Part shown: piece by piece, positions 54,607 through 64,000 of the stretch
How positions within the stretch are numbered: position 1 is the stretch's first letter
Layout of the letters: each line of letters opens with the position of its first letter
DNA from: Bugula neritina
Taxonomy: Eukaryota > Bryozoa > Gymnolaemata > Cheilostomatida > Bugulidae
NCBI GenBank assembly: GCA_964035545.1
Contig: OZ037766.1
Span: forward strand, 12,657,722-12,721,721
Length of the DNA stretch: 64,000 nucleotides
Direction: 5' to 3'
Program-made: the position numbers and the translations under genes
Notes under the pieces: model-generated
What the model was told of the DNA's origin: nothing
The model's input: only the letters and a program-made list of their open reading frames with translations
The model's database searches: none

Positions 54607-54700
54607 AAGCATGTGCAAAAGTGCTGCTTTGAACAACATTTGCATTTCCGGTTGCCCGATGTTTTCCACGCGGTGTACCTTAAAGAGTGCACAACTCTAT
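54607..54700 (-). promoter_or_regulatory. USP36 5' UTR exon and promoter region
   Basis: On the minus strand a donor GTAAGT (54601-54606) closes a short, relatively GC-rich segment; the next acceptor (CTCTCTGTAG, ending 53018) lies 12 nt upstream of the USP36 start codon. The segment holds ATTTGCAT (54638-54645), the octamer element, next to TTTCCGG (54645-54651), an ETS-type site. No TATA box is evident, which is normal for a housekeeping gene. The 5' end is estimated, not seen. Confidence 0.45.
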
Positions 54701-56380
54701 ATCAACTCATTCGCTTACAGCTTAGTAAAATAATAATTTATTAGTGAAATATATTATTTATTACTGAATCTAAGACTCTACTCGTTATAGAATTACTCAT
54801 CGTAACCATAATTAGAACATCAATAATTTACGAATGTTTGCTACATGTATCACATTTTCTGTCCCTTAAAGTCGCAAACAAGCTTTTAGATATTCATTTT
54901 CATAAAAATGTTGATTAGGTAGTAAATTTAGTTTTTAGCCGGTTCTACCCTCTTTTTTGCAAAATGGCTCTATCGATTATCTTCAAGCATCATTAGCTAC
55001 TAATTATACTACTTTATAACTAAATATTGCAATATTTCAATTTAGTATGGTTACTGATAAAACACTTGAATTATCATAGTTTATTTACTGAAAATCTCAG
55101 CATATAGGCTACATATCTTTTACCAGAAGCAAAACTCTGAACTGTATGTGAAACTAATGTATTTATTCTATTGACAAACTAAAGATTAATTAATGAAAGT
55201 GCTTAAACATATTATGGGAATTGAACTAGGTAACTATTTAAAACTGTAAAGCAGTTTTGTTGTGCACAGCAGTAACTAATCCTGCAGTGAACACTCATAC
55301 GGAAATATTCAAAAATAAATGAATGAGAAACATTTTTTGTTTAATTTACTACTTTATTTATCTAGATATGATATTAATTAATTGTAAAATTGTTTATTCC
55401 CAACACTTATGTACCATTTTAAACGTATAATTGGTGATTGTGAGTCACTTATAAAGTTAAACTTTGCAATGGCTGATTAAATGTGCCTTTGAACGATATC
55501 CTGGTTCATTTGAAAGAAGCAATGTGTTTTTTTAATATAACAGAGCTTCTATCCCCACTTTGCACAGAGAACAGTTTTTTGTTTGCTTTTATTTTCTTTG
55601 ACATGCATAATATGTTCTTTAACCAAATTTCACTGATAGTATCACGTTAGTAACTTATAAGCATAATGCAGGTGTGTTTGGTTTGTATGTAGTAAAACAC
55701 ATAGAAAAGTTAGCAAATATATTCTTGTCACTCATTAGTTTTAAGTACCTAGACAAAATGAAGGCCTACCATCTATTCAGTGCACTATACTTAAAGTATT
55801 GTATTCATTAATTGAACATTTAGTTGTATGCTATGTCAGCGTTCTAACCTAGCAGTGTTCTTTGACAGGAGAAGACAATCTTTTACTCTCATGCTTCATT
55901 TCTACAAAACTTACTATAATATATTAGCTTCTAGTACAATCAACTTTTAGTCAAGAATTATGTAGAATTATATATGCTATGAATGCATATTATAGCATTC
56001 CTTATTCACAATAGCACAGCCCATTAGAATTATAAATTACCAATATAATTATAGTGATCAAATAATGATATTTACATTAAACTATATAGTTAAAGCCACA
56101 CTTCTATAGTTTAATGTTTGGGTACATTGACTTCAAAAATGAATTGCATACATAACTGTATGGGTAACAAAGCAATTAATATTGTATAAGCAGCATGACT
56201 ACTCAATGGGTGAAAAATTACAAAACAAACATAACCATATTTATTAAGGATTTATATTAATAAAATCTACAAAATCGCATAACATGAATGCATACTTCTT
56301 TTCTCCCTTACATGAACATTTTGATTTGCTTACATATTGATTGAGTAAAATTGTTAGAGCCAGTTTGCTTTGTATTTAAC
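54701..56380. other. Intergenic, USP36 promoter to the 266-residue gene
   Basis: AT-rich, no coding frame or repeat family recognised. Confidence 0.6.
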
Positions 56381-56387
56381 TGGTATA

Positions 56388-56393
56388 TTTATT
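56388..56393 (-). terminator. Poly(A) signal candidate for the 266-residue gene
   Basis: AATAAA on the minus strand about 410 bp past the stop; a second lies near 56240. Confidence 0.35.
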
Positions 56394-56802
56394 AATATTT
56401 TACAAAACCTTGTGATTGATAAAATGTGAAACAGGAAATTATCACAGAATAGAGACAAGTATGATTGATAATTTGAAGAGTTTGGTGATTTAGGAATGTA
56501 AAATATGACAGCAACTGGTACATGTGACAGCAAAAGAATCTACACCATATATTTTGTAATATATCACAGTTTATATAGGAGTTATAATTACTGCAAAATT
56601 GAAATTCAAATAAAATAATCAATACATACTTAGAGATAAAGAAACATACAATAGAACTAGTAGTAAAGGCTTTTCGCAACAATACAACACTTACGTAAGA
56701 GTTTAAATTATATGTGAATCAGTAATTGTGTTTACATTATAACCCACTAATGATTGCTGGTTGATAATATGTTATATGTATAAACTAGCTAGGAAAACAT
56801 AG

Positions 56803-57603
56803 TTAAAATATTCTATGCATAGTTTCTTTTATGTGTGTCTTTTTGGTATAATGCAGTCGGCTAGTGATGTCATGAAAATTTGGGGATTTTGGTAAACCAC
56901 ACATTAAAGGTAAATCTTTAGATTTTGGCCTAACCTCCATATCAGGAGGGAATTTTGAGCATTTTGGTTCACCACAAAGAGAAGCGTTAGTAGGAGTTCG
57001 TGCCCTTTTCAACACCATTTCATATTGCTCCTGAGTCAACTGTGGCTCTGGAATTCTTTCAGATTCTAACTGCTTATCAAAGAGTTTATAATCGAACTCA
57101 GTGCTGTCACAATAACCACAAGCGCCTAGTCTCTTCAGCGATGAGGCTGTTGTTGGACGAGATAATCGCTGCACCCGTTTCTTCTCACTCAATGTAGTTA
57201 TAGGTGCTGGTGACATATTTTCAATCATTTTCAATTTGTTGGGCACATGTGACAGTGTTTTATTTAACTCTTTAATTTTAGGTGACGCTAGTCTTGTAGA
57301 TAGTTGTTGAAGTTGTCTGCTCGAGGAGGGCTTCTTTTGAGCTGAGGCTATTACTGCAACAACATCTATTCTATAGAGATTAAGTTTAGGGCACAAGTCA
57401 GAAGAGAGAAGGGATTGCTTGAATATTGAGGATTGGCCCACAAAGTTTTTCCGATCAGACTCGGTGACTGCACTAGATCTAGTGTGAGTTGTGTATAACC
57501 TGTTTGATATGGCATCAACTTCCTGTTTGGATAGCAACTGAAACCCATAGGTCTTAGAGTCAGGTATGTTATATGCTACTTTGTACACCAAAGCACTTGC
57601 CAT
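56803..57603 (-). CDS. Uncharacterised 266-residue protein, single coding exon
   Basis: The open frame from ATG at 57603 to the stop at 56803 is preceded by a good acceptor (CTCCTTCTAG, ending 57613), so the gene has a 5' UTR intron; a donor GTAAGT at 58328-58333 could close the upstream non-coding exon. The N-terminus (MASALVYKVAYNIP) looks ordered, the middle (about 85-150) is rich in Ser/Arg/Lys, and the C-terminal third holds conserved-looking stretches (FDYKLFDKQ, TQEQYEMVL, CGLPKSPNFHD). The cysteines CGYC, CGEPKC and CGLP are spaced but make no zinc finger I can name. There is no signal peptide or membrane segment. Length, codon choice and splice context support a real gene; I do not recognise the family and assign no function. 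Confidence 0.75.
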   Translation of the reverse strand: MASALVYKVAYNIPDSKTYGFQLLSKQEVDAISNRLYTTHTRSSAVTESDRKNFVGQSSIFKQSLLSSDLCPKLNLYRIDVVAVIASAQKKPSSSRQLQQLSTRLASPKIKELNKTLSHVPNKLKMIENMSPAPITTLSEKKRVQRLSRPTTASSLKRLGACGYCDSTEFDYKLFDKQLESERIPEPQLTQEQYEMVLKRARTPTNASLCGEPKCSKFPPDMEVRPKSKDLPLMCGLPKSPNFHDITSRLHYTKKTHIKETMHRIF

Positions 57604-57744
57604 ACTTTAAACCTAGAAGGAGAGAGCAAATAAAATTAAAAACAAATATTGTTGTATTGAACTAATATTTAATGAAAATATACTTATGTTATATATGTTG
57701 ATGATAATTATAAATATGTTGTATTCTTAATAACCAAACAACCT

Positions 57745-57807
57745 GGTTCAAGTACTGTACCTGTTGCTATCACAGTACTTTCTGCAATTACAGTACCTGC
57801 TTGAACC
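57745..57807. repeat. Inverted repeat GGTTCAAG/CTTGAACC
   Basis: The outer arms are perfect for 8 bp; CAGTAC/GTACTG elements repeat inside. It lies in the 5' UTR intron of the 266-residue gene. Confidence 0.6.
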
Positions 57808-58333
57808 CAAAATAGAAACATGTAAAATCATGAGCTGTATAATTATTGTTTCACATAATCACTGAGATGTTAATATGGTAGGAGCACAACTTGGAGATTA
57901 ACCAAAGCAAAGAAGGCTGACCTCTGATGGCTACAGAGGTAGATGGAAAGGTTGGTGAAACTTACAGCAAAGTAGATACCCTTCACCAGCACAAGACAAA
58001 AGCAGTAAAAAAGTTGAGTGGTCAATGAGTGAGTATGTAGAGACGCATTGTTGTTTGCATCAATAGCAGTCTTCTAACGCCAGAAACCAATACTTAGTAC
58101 CTATGATAACTTACCTTATATGCTATAGCTACATGCTATATATGATCAAATTATGAATAGTAGTATTTTGATAAAATAATGCCTTTCAAAACTTTTTAGT
58201 GAGACTGATATAAATAAATACCTGATGTAGAATACCAAAATGTTAGAAATGGTTATAAAGCAAGTACTATTGATAATTAGTTATCTCTATTAGAATCAAT
58301 AAACTATATTTGTTGCCACTTCACACTACTTAC

Positions 58334-58400
58334 CTTTACAGGATAAATTGTTTGGCTATAAATGAATGCGGTTGACAACCTTCAAGACTTTTTGATTAAG
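58334..58400 (-). other. Candidate 5' UTR exon of the 266-residue gene
   Basis: The minus strand reads CCTGTAAAG then GTAAGTAG at 58327-58333, a consensus donor upstream of the acceptor at 57613. The segment has no long open frame. Its 5' end is unknown. Confidence 0.3.
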
Positions 58401-60588
58401 CTTATACAGATTTTATTGCACCTGGTTTGAGCTAATATTTTTCAATAGGATCACTTATAATGTGTTAGGAAATCGGTCAGACAGAGGAAACTGTGCTACA
58501 ATAGATAGAGTCAATACCCACACACTCTATACACATTGGTATAGATTTTGTATCAATAAATCAGCTTTGATGTTTGCTGGATAATTATAAACATTTTATA
58601 TTCAGGAGATCACAACTCCGTATTAATATAGTTGTTCAATACAAGTAGCACTATAATATATTATGACTTAGCTTTAGCAGACAAGAAGTTGTCCTTTCTT
58701 TCTAAATAATACTATGGCATTAGGCACTGGGCTGCTAGGCCTTATGCTAGTCTTTTTGGAGAACAGTAACAATTAATATATAAATAAAAACCTTAAATTT
58801 GCTTATTATAGAAACATAATTCAATTTATTTATCATAATTTTATTTTGCTTCTAATACTACTATAGTTTTTAACTGAAAAGTGGCATTCAAAAATACTTT
58901 TTCTATACAAGTAACTATATACCAATAATTCATTTTATATGTGTAAAAACGGCACAAAATACATACATACTTGCCTTTGTATAAATAAGTTTCATAATAA
59001 AAACATTATTTTCTACTAATTGACAAAACATCATGATGGCAAATAGTTTCATTAATTGATACAGTTATCTCATAACCTCACAAAGATAACCTTCATTGAG
59101 AGAGATGAGTTATAATCACTCATAACCATTACTGGACTGCACAACTTTATTATTTGAAATGAAAGTGTTATAGTGTATTAAATAGTTCATATTGATAATA
59201 ACTGTCTAAGTGTAGATCATTGCCTAACAAACCAATTTGAACCACCATACAGTTTACACATTTTCAATAAACTTAATAGAACATATAACAGCATTGTACC
59301 AATTGAACAATACTCTCAGCAATTAGGCCACTCTATGCTAAGTAAACTTTTTTCAACAAATAGTATTTACAGGCCAAATGGAGACATAAGTCTTATAGCT
59401 ATAATTCGTGTTCAGCATCACCTTAGTGAGAACTTGAATCTCTTGCAGAAGATATTGGCCTGTAATTTATATTCAACTGTCAATACTGAGTCAGCCATAA
59501 AAAAGTCACAGTTGGTGCTTTGAAAACAAACAAATTAAGTTCTTTACATTCATAATACTTCAAAAAGGATGTATGAAAATAGTGAAGACTGATTGCATGT
59601 ATAGACTGGTCAAGGGCATATTGCCATTAGCTAAATGTTATAACACTGTTCTATATATGTAAAGGTCACCCAACCTAACAAGTATGTTGTCATGCACTTA
59701 TATACTTCACAACCTACAAGCTCATACAAACACAATTCAATTACTGAAATAAGCTTCATGCTTGGCGAATGCATTTTCTTTATAAAATAAAAACAATTTT
59801 AGATCTAAGACAGAGTGTCAGTACTCATATGCTTATAGATGCACATTTTTAAGGTGTATGATTGTATATACTAGTGCAGTAAATTTTTATTATTAAGAAC
59901 TGCAAGTATTTGCATTATAAATTTGTAAATAAGGCGGTAGAAAGAAGCTTCATTAAAATTATATTATCCTTTGTTTAGATTATTTACACTGCCAGTTATT
60001 TGGTGTTTTCTAGAAAATGTTATGAATTTGTATGCAGCAGCCTTGTAGTTTGAGCAGCAACTAAATAATATGTCAAAATAGAATGTTTACTTATGCATTT
60101 TCTCTACTAATATTTTATTAATATTATTTTTAAATTAAGTAGCTTTTCTTTCTATATAATTGCTAATAATATTATTCTGTTTTTTAGTCTCTGATATGTA
60201 TATATTATTCTGATAAGCAAATGGAATTGATCTTGACTCTTATTAAAATGTTTATATTTGAGCATCAATTATAATATTATAACATTTTATAATACACAAA
60301 AGGAGTAATTCATATTATAATATATTTTATCTGCTGTAAAATGTGTATTATAGTGCAATGTAATGCAAATGCATAATTATACAGTGATAAAAATAAAATT
60401 CAATAACTTTTAAAGGATTTTGCTTATAAAAAAAGTTTAGGTAAAAAACTTGTTGAAATAACATCACACATTTTCATTATATATAATGTTGTAGTTTTTA
60501 ATCAGTTATACAAAAATAAGTCAACTGAACCCTGCAGTAGCAAAGTGCTATAATTAGGATAACATTATGCAATCATTGATAAACAGTT
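58401..60588. other. Intergenic, between the 266-residue gene and the GPCR
   Basis: AT-rich. The open frame at 59335-59523 has no splice or codon support. No structure was recognised. Confidence 0.6.
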
Positions 60589-61818
60589 CTACAGTTTATT
60601 TTCAGCGCACTTTGCTGATGCACTATCAACTAGAGGTAGAAATGAGACTTGCTCATGAGCTATGTTACCAATATCCCGAACAACTATTGTTCCAGATTTA
60701 GATATGCTGGTAGAATGGCTTTGTGAAGAGCTCTTAGCGTCTTTCTTTTCTATGCCTATACTGCAGCTCATTCTACATAGAAACTTCTTGAAAGCCTTTT
60801 TAAATATGGAAGATGAGATGGTATAGATGAGTGGGTTTATACATGAGTTCATGTATGCCAAGCAATTAGCACTGATTTGTATTATTACATGCATTTTGGA
60901 GTTCTCATATACACCATAGTTGCTCATTATTAGTATGATGTGTATAGGAAACCAGCAAATAATAAACACAACCACAACAATGACAACTACTTTAGCTACT
61001 CTTCTTTTTGTTTTTCTGCGCCTGGTGGAATTAGTAACCATCAGTGAGTTCTGTCTTTTAAGAAAAACTATGATGACAGTGTATAAAATAACCATAACTG
61101 TTACGGGGAGAGCAAATCCAACAAGAAAGTTTATTAAATGAAATGTCTCAATTGAATGTTGTCCAACATTGCTCAGCAATCTGCATGTTTTTCTGATTCT
61201 ACCATTTCTATTATACTCATGTATGCCGTGATACATCCATGTTGGAATGTTGGCTAGAAGTATCCCAATCCAAGTTATGATTATAGCTAGAATGTAATTT
61301 CGTCTGATTCTTATATGTTTTGATTTGACTGCAAAAACTATTGCAAGCAGTCTGTCTATGCACAAAAGCATTAAAGTATAGGCACTGCCCCAAGCGCTGA
61401 TAAAATTTAAGTAGTTTACCACCTTGCACCACTTGTCTCCAAATATCCATGTGCTTGCAGTGTATCTGACAGCTGAGAATGGGATGCAAATAAGAATGAA
61501 CAAGAGATCAGCCACTGCAAGGTTGAGCACTAACAAATAGGTGGGCTGTCTAAGAGTCTTGTCTGTTACCACTACAAGAATGACCAAAAAGTTCCCGAAG
61601 GCTCCAACTACAGTTAGAAATACAAAAAGTGTCAGAATGATTGCAGAAATAGTTTGTGTAAACTGGTCATTTTTAGCAGAACTGGAAGCAATAGTCTGCA
61701 CGGAGTCATTTTTAAAAATCTCTTCCAAAGAAATGTTAACAAAAGTATCTTTTAATGAGCTGTTTAGGTGAGTGTAATGCCAAAGTTCCGTTGAATTTCT
61801 CAGTAAAGCGTGTTCCAT
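60589..61818 (-). CDS. Class A neuropeptide GPCR, allatostatin-A/galanin receptor-like, intronless
   Basis: Plasma-membrane receptor of 409 residues in one exon. The N-terminus carries four N-glycosylation sequons (N8, N19, N28, N37). Seven hydrophobic segments follow, with GNFLV in TM1, NLAVADLL in TM2, the conserved Cys (WCKVV) before TM3, DRLLA in place of DRY at the end of TM3, TW in TM4, a second-loop Cys (KTCRLL), CWFPIH in TM6 and NSCINPLIY in TM7. A cytoplasmic FLCRMSC offers palmitoylation cysteines, and a Ser-rich tail follows. WIFGDKWCK, CWFPIHIILI and LAYMNSCINPLIY resemble allatostatin-A and galanin/kisspeptin receptors, which couple to G proteins in neural and gut signalling. 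Subfamily placement rests on remembered motifs; another peptide receptor is possible. The stop is TAG at 60589-60591. Confidence 0.88.
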   Translation of the reverse strand: MEHALLRNSTELWHYTHLNSSLKDTFVNISLEEIFKNDSVQTIASSSAKNDQFTQTISAIILTLFVFLTVVGAFGNFLVILVVVTDKTLRQPTYLLVLNLAVADLLFILICIPFSAVRYTASTWIFGDKWCKVVNYLNFISAWGSAYTLMLLCIDRLLAIVFAVKSKHIRIRRNYILAIIITWIGILLANIPTWMYHGIHEYNRNGRIRKTCRLLSNVGQHSIETFHLINFLVGFALPVTVMVILYTVIIVFLKRQNSLMVTNSTRRRKTKRRVAKVVVIVVVVFIICWFPIHIILIMSNYGVYENSKMHVIIQISANCLAYMNSCINPLIYTISSSIFKKAFKKFLCRMSCSIGIEKKDAKSSSQSHSTSISKSGTIVVRDIGNIAHEQVSFLPLVDSASAKCAENKL

Positions 61819-61829
61819 TTTTCCACCCG

Positions 61830-62843
61830 CAGCTAAGGAGAAGATATTGGAGCTTTTACCAACTTAACGTCACAAAATCTAAAACAGCACATTACAATTC
61901 TTGCATAGACAGCTCACAGTTATGGGCAGAAACCCTTGCTAATGAATTAACATTATGGTAGGATAAAATGGTGAAATTATTAGTAGGTAATAGTTATAAC
62001 ATTGTTTTTTATTGGCATAAATAATTTGTAGCTTGCATATTTGATACTAAATTTAAAACATCTTTTTAAAGCTTGGTAAAAAACGTGAGAAAGAAAATGA
62101 AATTTAATTTTCTTTTGATTTACAAAACTATTTGTTTCAGAACTGTATGCAAAGTATTAAATTTCATTCCACACTATAAATAATGTTTTGATTGGTAATT
62201 TAATTTGTTTTATTGTACTAAAACAGCTACACATACAGTTTAAATATCTACATCGTACCAAGTTTAAACTGGTAGTCATTAAAACACAAGATAAGATGGA
62301 CAAACTTCTGCTTTGAATTAAAACCAAGTTTAGTGAAAGTGATGGGATTTATTTTCACACAGCATGATGTAATAACGATGAAGACCTGTGTGTTAATTTA
62401 ATTGAAATTAAATTTAATTATTCAATTTTACCTTTTTATATTTTGCACACACACTATAAATACAGTATTGATGTCTTAAATTATACTTGAAGAACTTTAT
62501 GAAATAAAACTCATTTGCTTCAAAACAATAGTATACGTATTTATGAACATGTATGCCTAAAAACGAAATTGTATGCATAAAGAAATTGAATGAACTCAAA
62601 ATACAGAGTACTAGTCAATAAACTGGATCCCTATAAACTAATTCAATTTGCATTTATGGTAACAAACCCTTGAAACTTTTTAAGATGAGAAAATTTTAGG
62701 CCAACAATCAAACATTGATACTATTACTCTTCCTAATGCATGAGAAATTTCGAGACACTGTAAGAAAGAACATTAGAATAAATGGAATATCTCAATTGTT
62801 TGCTAGCATACACACATACAAATACACATGTATAACACACATT
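61830..62843. other. Upstream region of the GPCR
   Basis: AT-rich, presumably 5' UTR and promoter of the receptor; no clear TATA/initiator arrangement could be fixed. Confidence 0.5.
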
Positions 62844-63476
<633 letters not shown>

Positions 63477-63772
63477 ATGTACACATATAGCTACTACTTT
63501 CTTTAAATGATGCATTCCGATTCACTTTAACCAAAACTGCTTTTTTGCTGCATGGAAGTAATTCAGCTGATTTGTACTTCAGTGCTGTGGTATATATTAT
63601 TTAAACAATTATCAGTTATATACTTAATTAAATCCACAATATAATGTTATACAGTTCCTTAAGCTAAACAATTTTATATTTGTGGTATGCAAGTGAGATT
63701 ATGCTATATATAAGATATAATCAATATTTTGTTAATAAAAGCAAATTATTGCTTATTAAATCAATTTTGTAC

Positions 63773-63848
63773 CTCGGTAATTTTGTCAGTATAGTTCTTC
63801 TCAGTATTTTCAACTACTTCAGGTTTGATTGAACAGAAGTCGTAATCT
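63773..63848 (-). CDS. Internal exon of an unidentified gene at the right edge
   Basis: The 76-nt segment is bounded by CTTTTTCAG (ending 63849) and the donor GTACAAAA. Only one frame is open: one base completing a codon, then 25 codons starting DYDFCSIKPE and ending in DKITE, leaving phase 0. The content is polar and acidic. It is too short to name. Its gene would extend beyond 64 kb, with further exons possibly lower down, though I found none between here and the GPCR. Confidence 0.4.
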
Positions 63849-64000
63849 CTGAAAAAGCAAAATATCAACAACTAGTCAAAGTAAACTGATGCATATTTGT
63901 ATAAACATTGAAAAATTAATGATGCAATAACAGATATCTTTTTAAATGCAACATTTTTTATTTAAAATGCATTACAAAAACCCCTTTACACATAATTTTT

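Noticed and set aside
60920-61961. Three plus-strand and one further minus-strand frame over the GPCR
   Set aside because: Shadows of the receptor reading frame.

Overview
The window is nuclear DNA of an animal. It is AT-rich, its genes have many short exons with GT/AG introns, and it is full of microsatellites and short non-autonomous transposons. The gene set (a cGMP-dependent protein kinase, an LRRC74-type leucine-rich-repeat protein, a USP36-type deubiquitinase and an allatostatin-A/galanin-like receptor) points to a bilaterian invertebrate. A spiralian (mollusc, annelid, bryozoan or similar) is my best guess, from gene similarity remembered rather than searched.

Layout. (1) About 0.9-14.7 kb, minus strand: the N-terminal part of a cGMP-dependent protein kinase (PKG). 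Ten coding exons join in frame over 530 codons, from the N-terminus through both cyclic-nucleotide-binding domains to the glycine loop of the kinase. The rest of the kinase lies beyond the left edge. A candidate alternative first exon sits at 14.6 kb. (2) About 14.7-30.2 kb: a gene-poor stretch with microsatellites, a SINE, two MITE copies, a GC-richer candidate promoter patch at 26.6-27.0 kb, and two orphan exon-like open stretches. (3) 30.2-42.3 kb, plus strand: a complete 12-exon LRRC74-like gene of 557 codons. (4) 43.0-54.7 kb, minus strand: a complete USP36/USP42-type ubiquitin protease of 17 coding exons (about 1,232 codons) plus a 5' UTR exon, tail-to-tail with LRRC74. (5) 56.8-57.6 kb, minus strand: a 266-residue protein I do not recognise, coded in one exon behind a 5' UTR intron. 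(6) 60.6-61.8 kb, minus strand: an intronless 409-residue class A GPCR. (7) 62.8-63.5 kb: a long CA/TA-type satellite. (8) 63.77-63.85 kb, minus strand: one exon of an unidentified gene that runs off the right edge.

Exon boundaries were read by eye from GT/AG sites and confirmed by reading-frame phase: each of the three multi-exon models adds up to a whole number of codons. The genes look like an ordinary syntenic stretch; I see no operon or pathway linking them. Repeats are dominated by a tRNA-derived SINE family (four copies, three with visible target-site duplications) and a roughly 157-bp MITE family (three copies, two with TA target sites). I found no clear new biological system. The best leads are the alternative PKG N-terminus, the SINE lying directly against an LRRC74 splice acceptor, and the 27-bp coding minisatellite in USP36.
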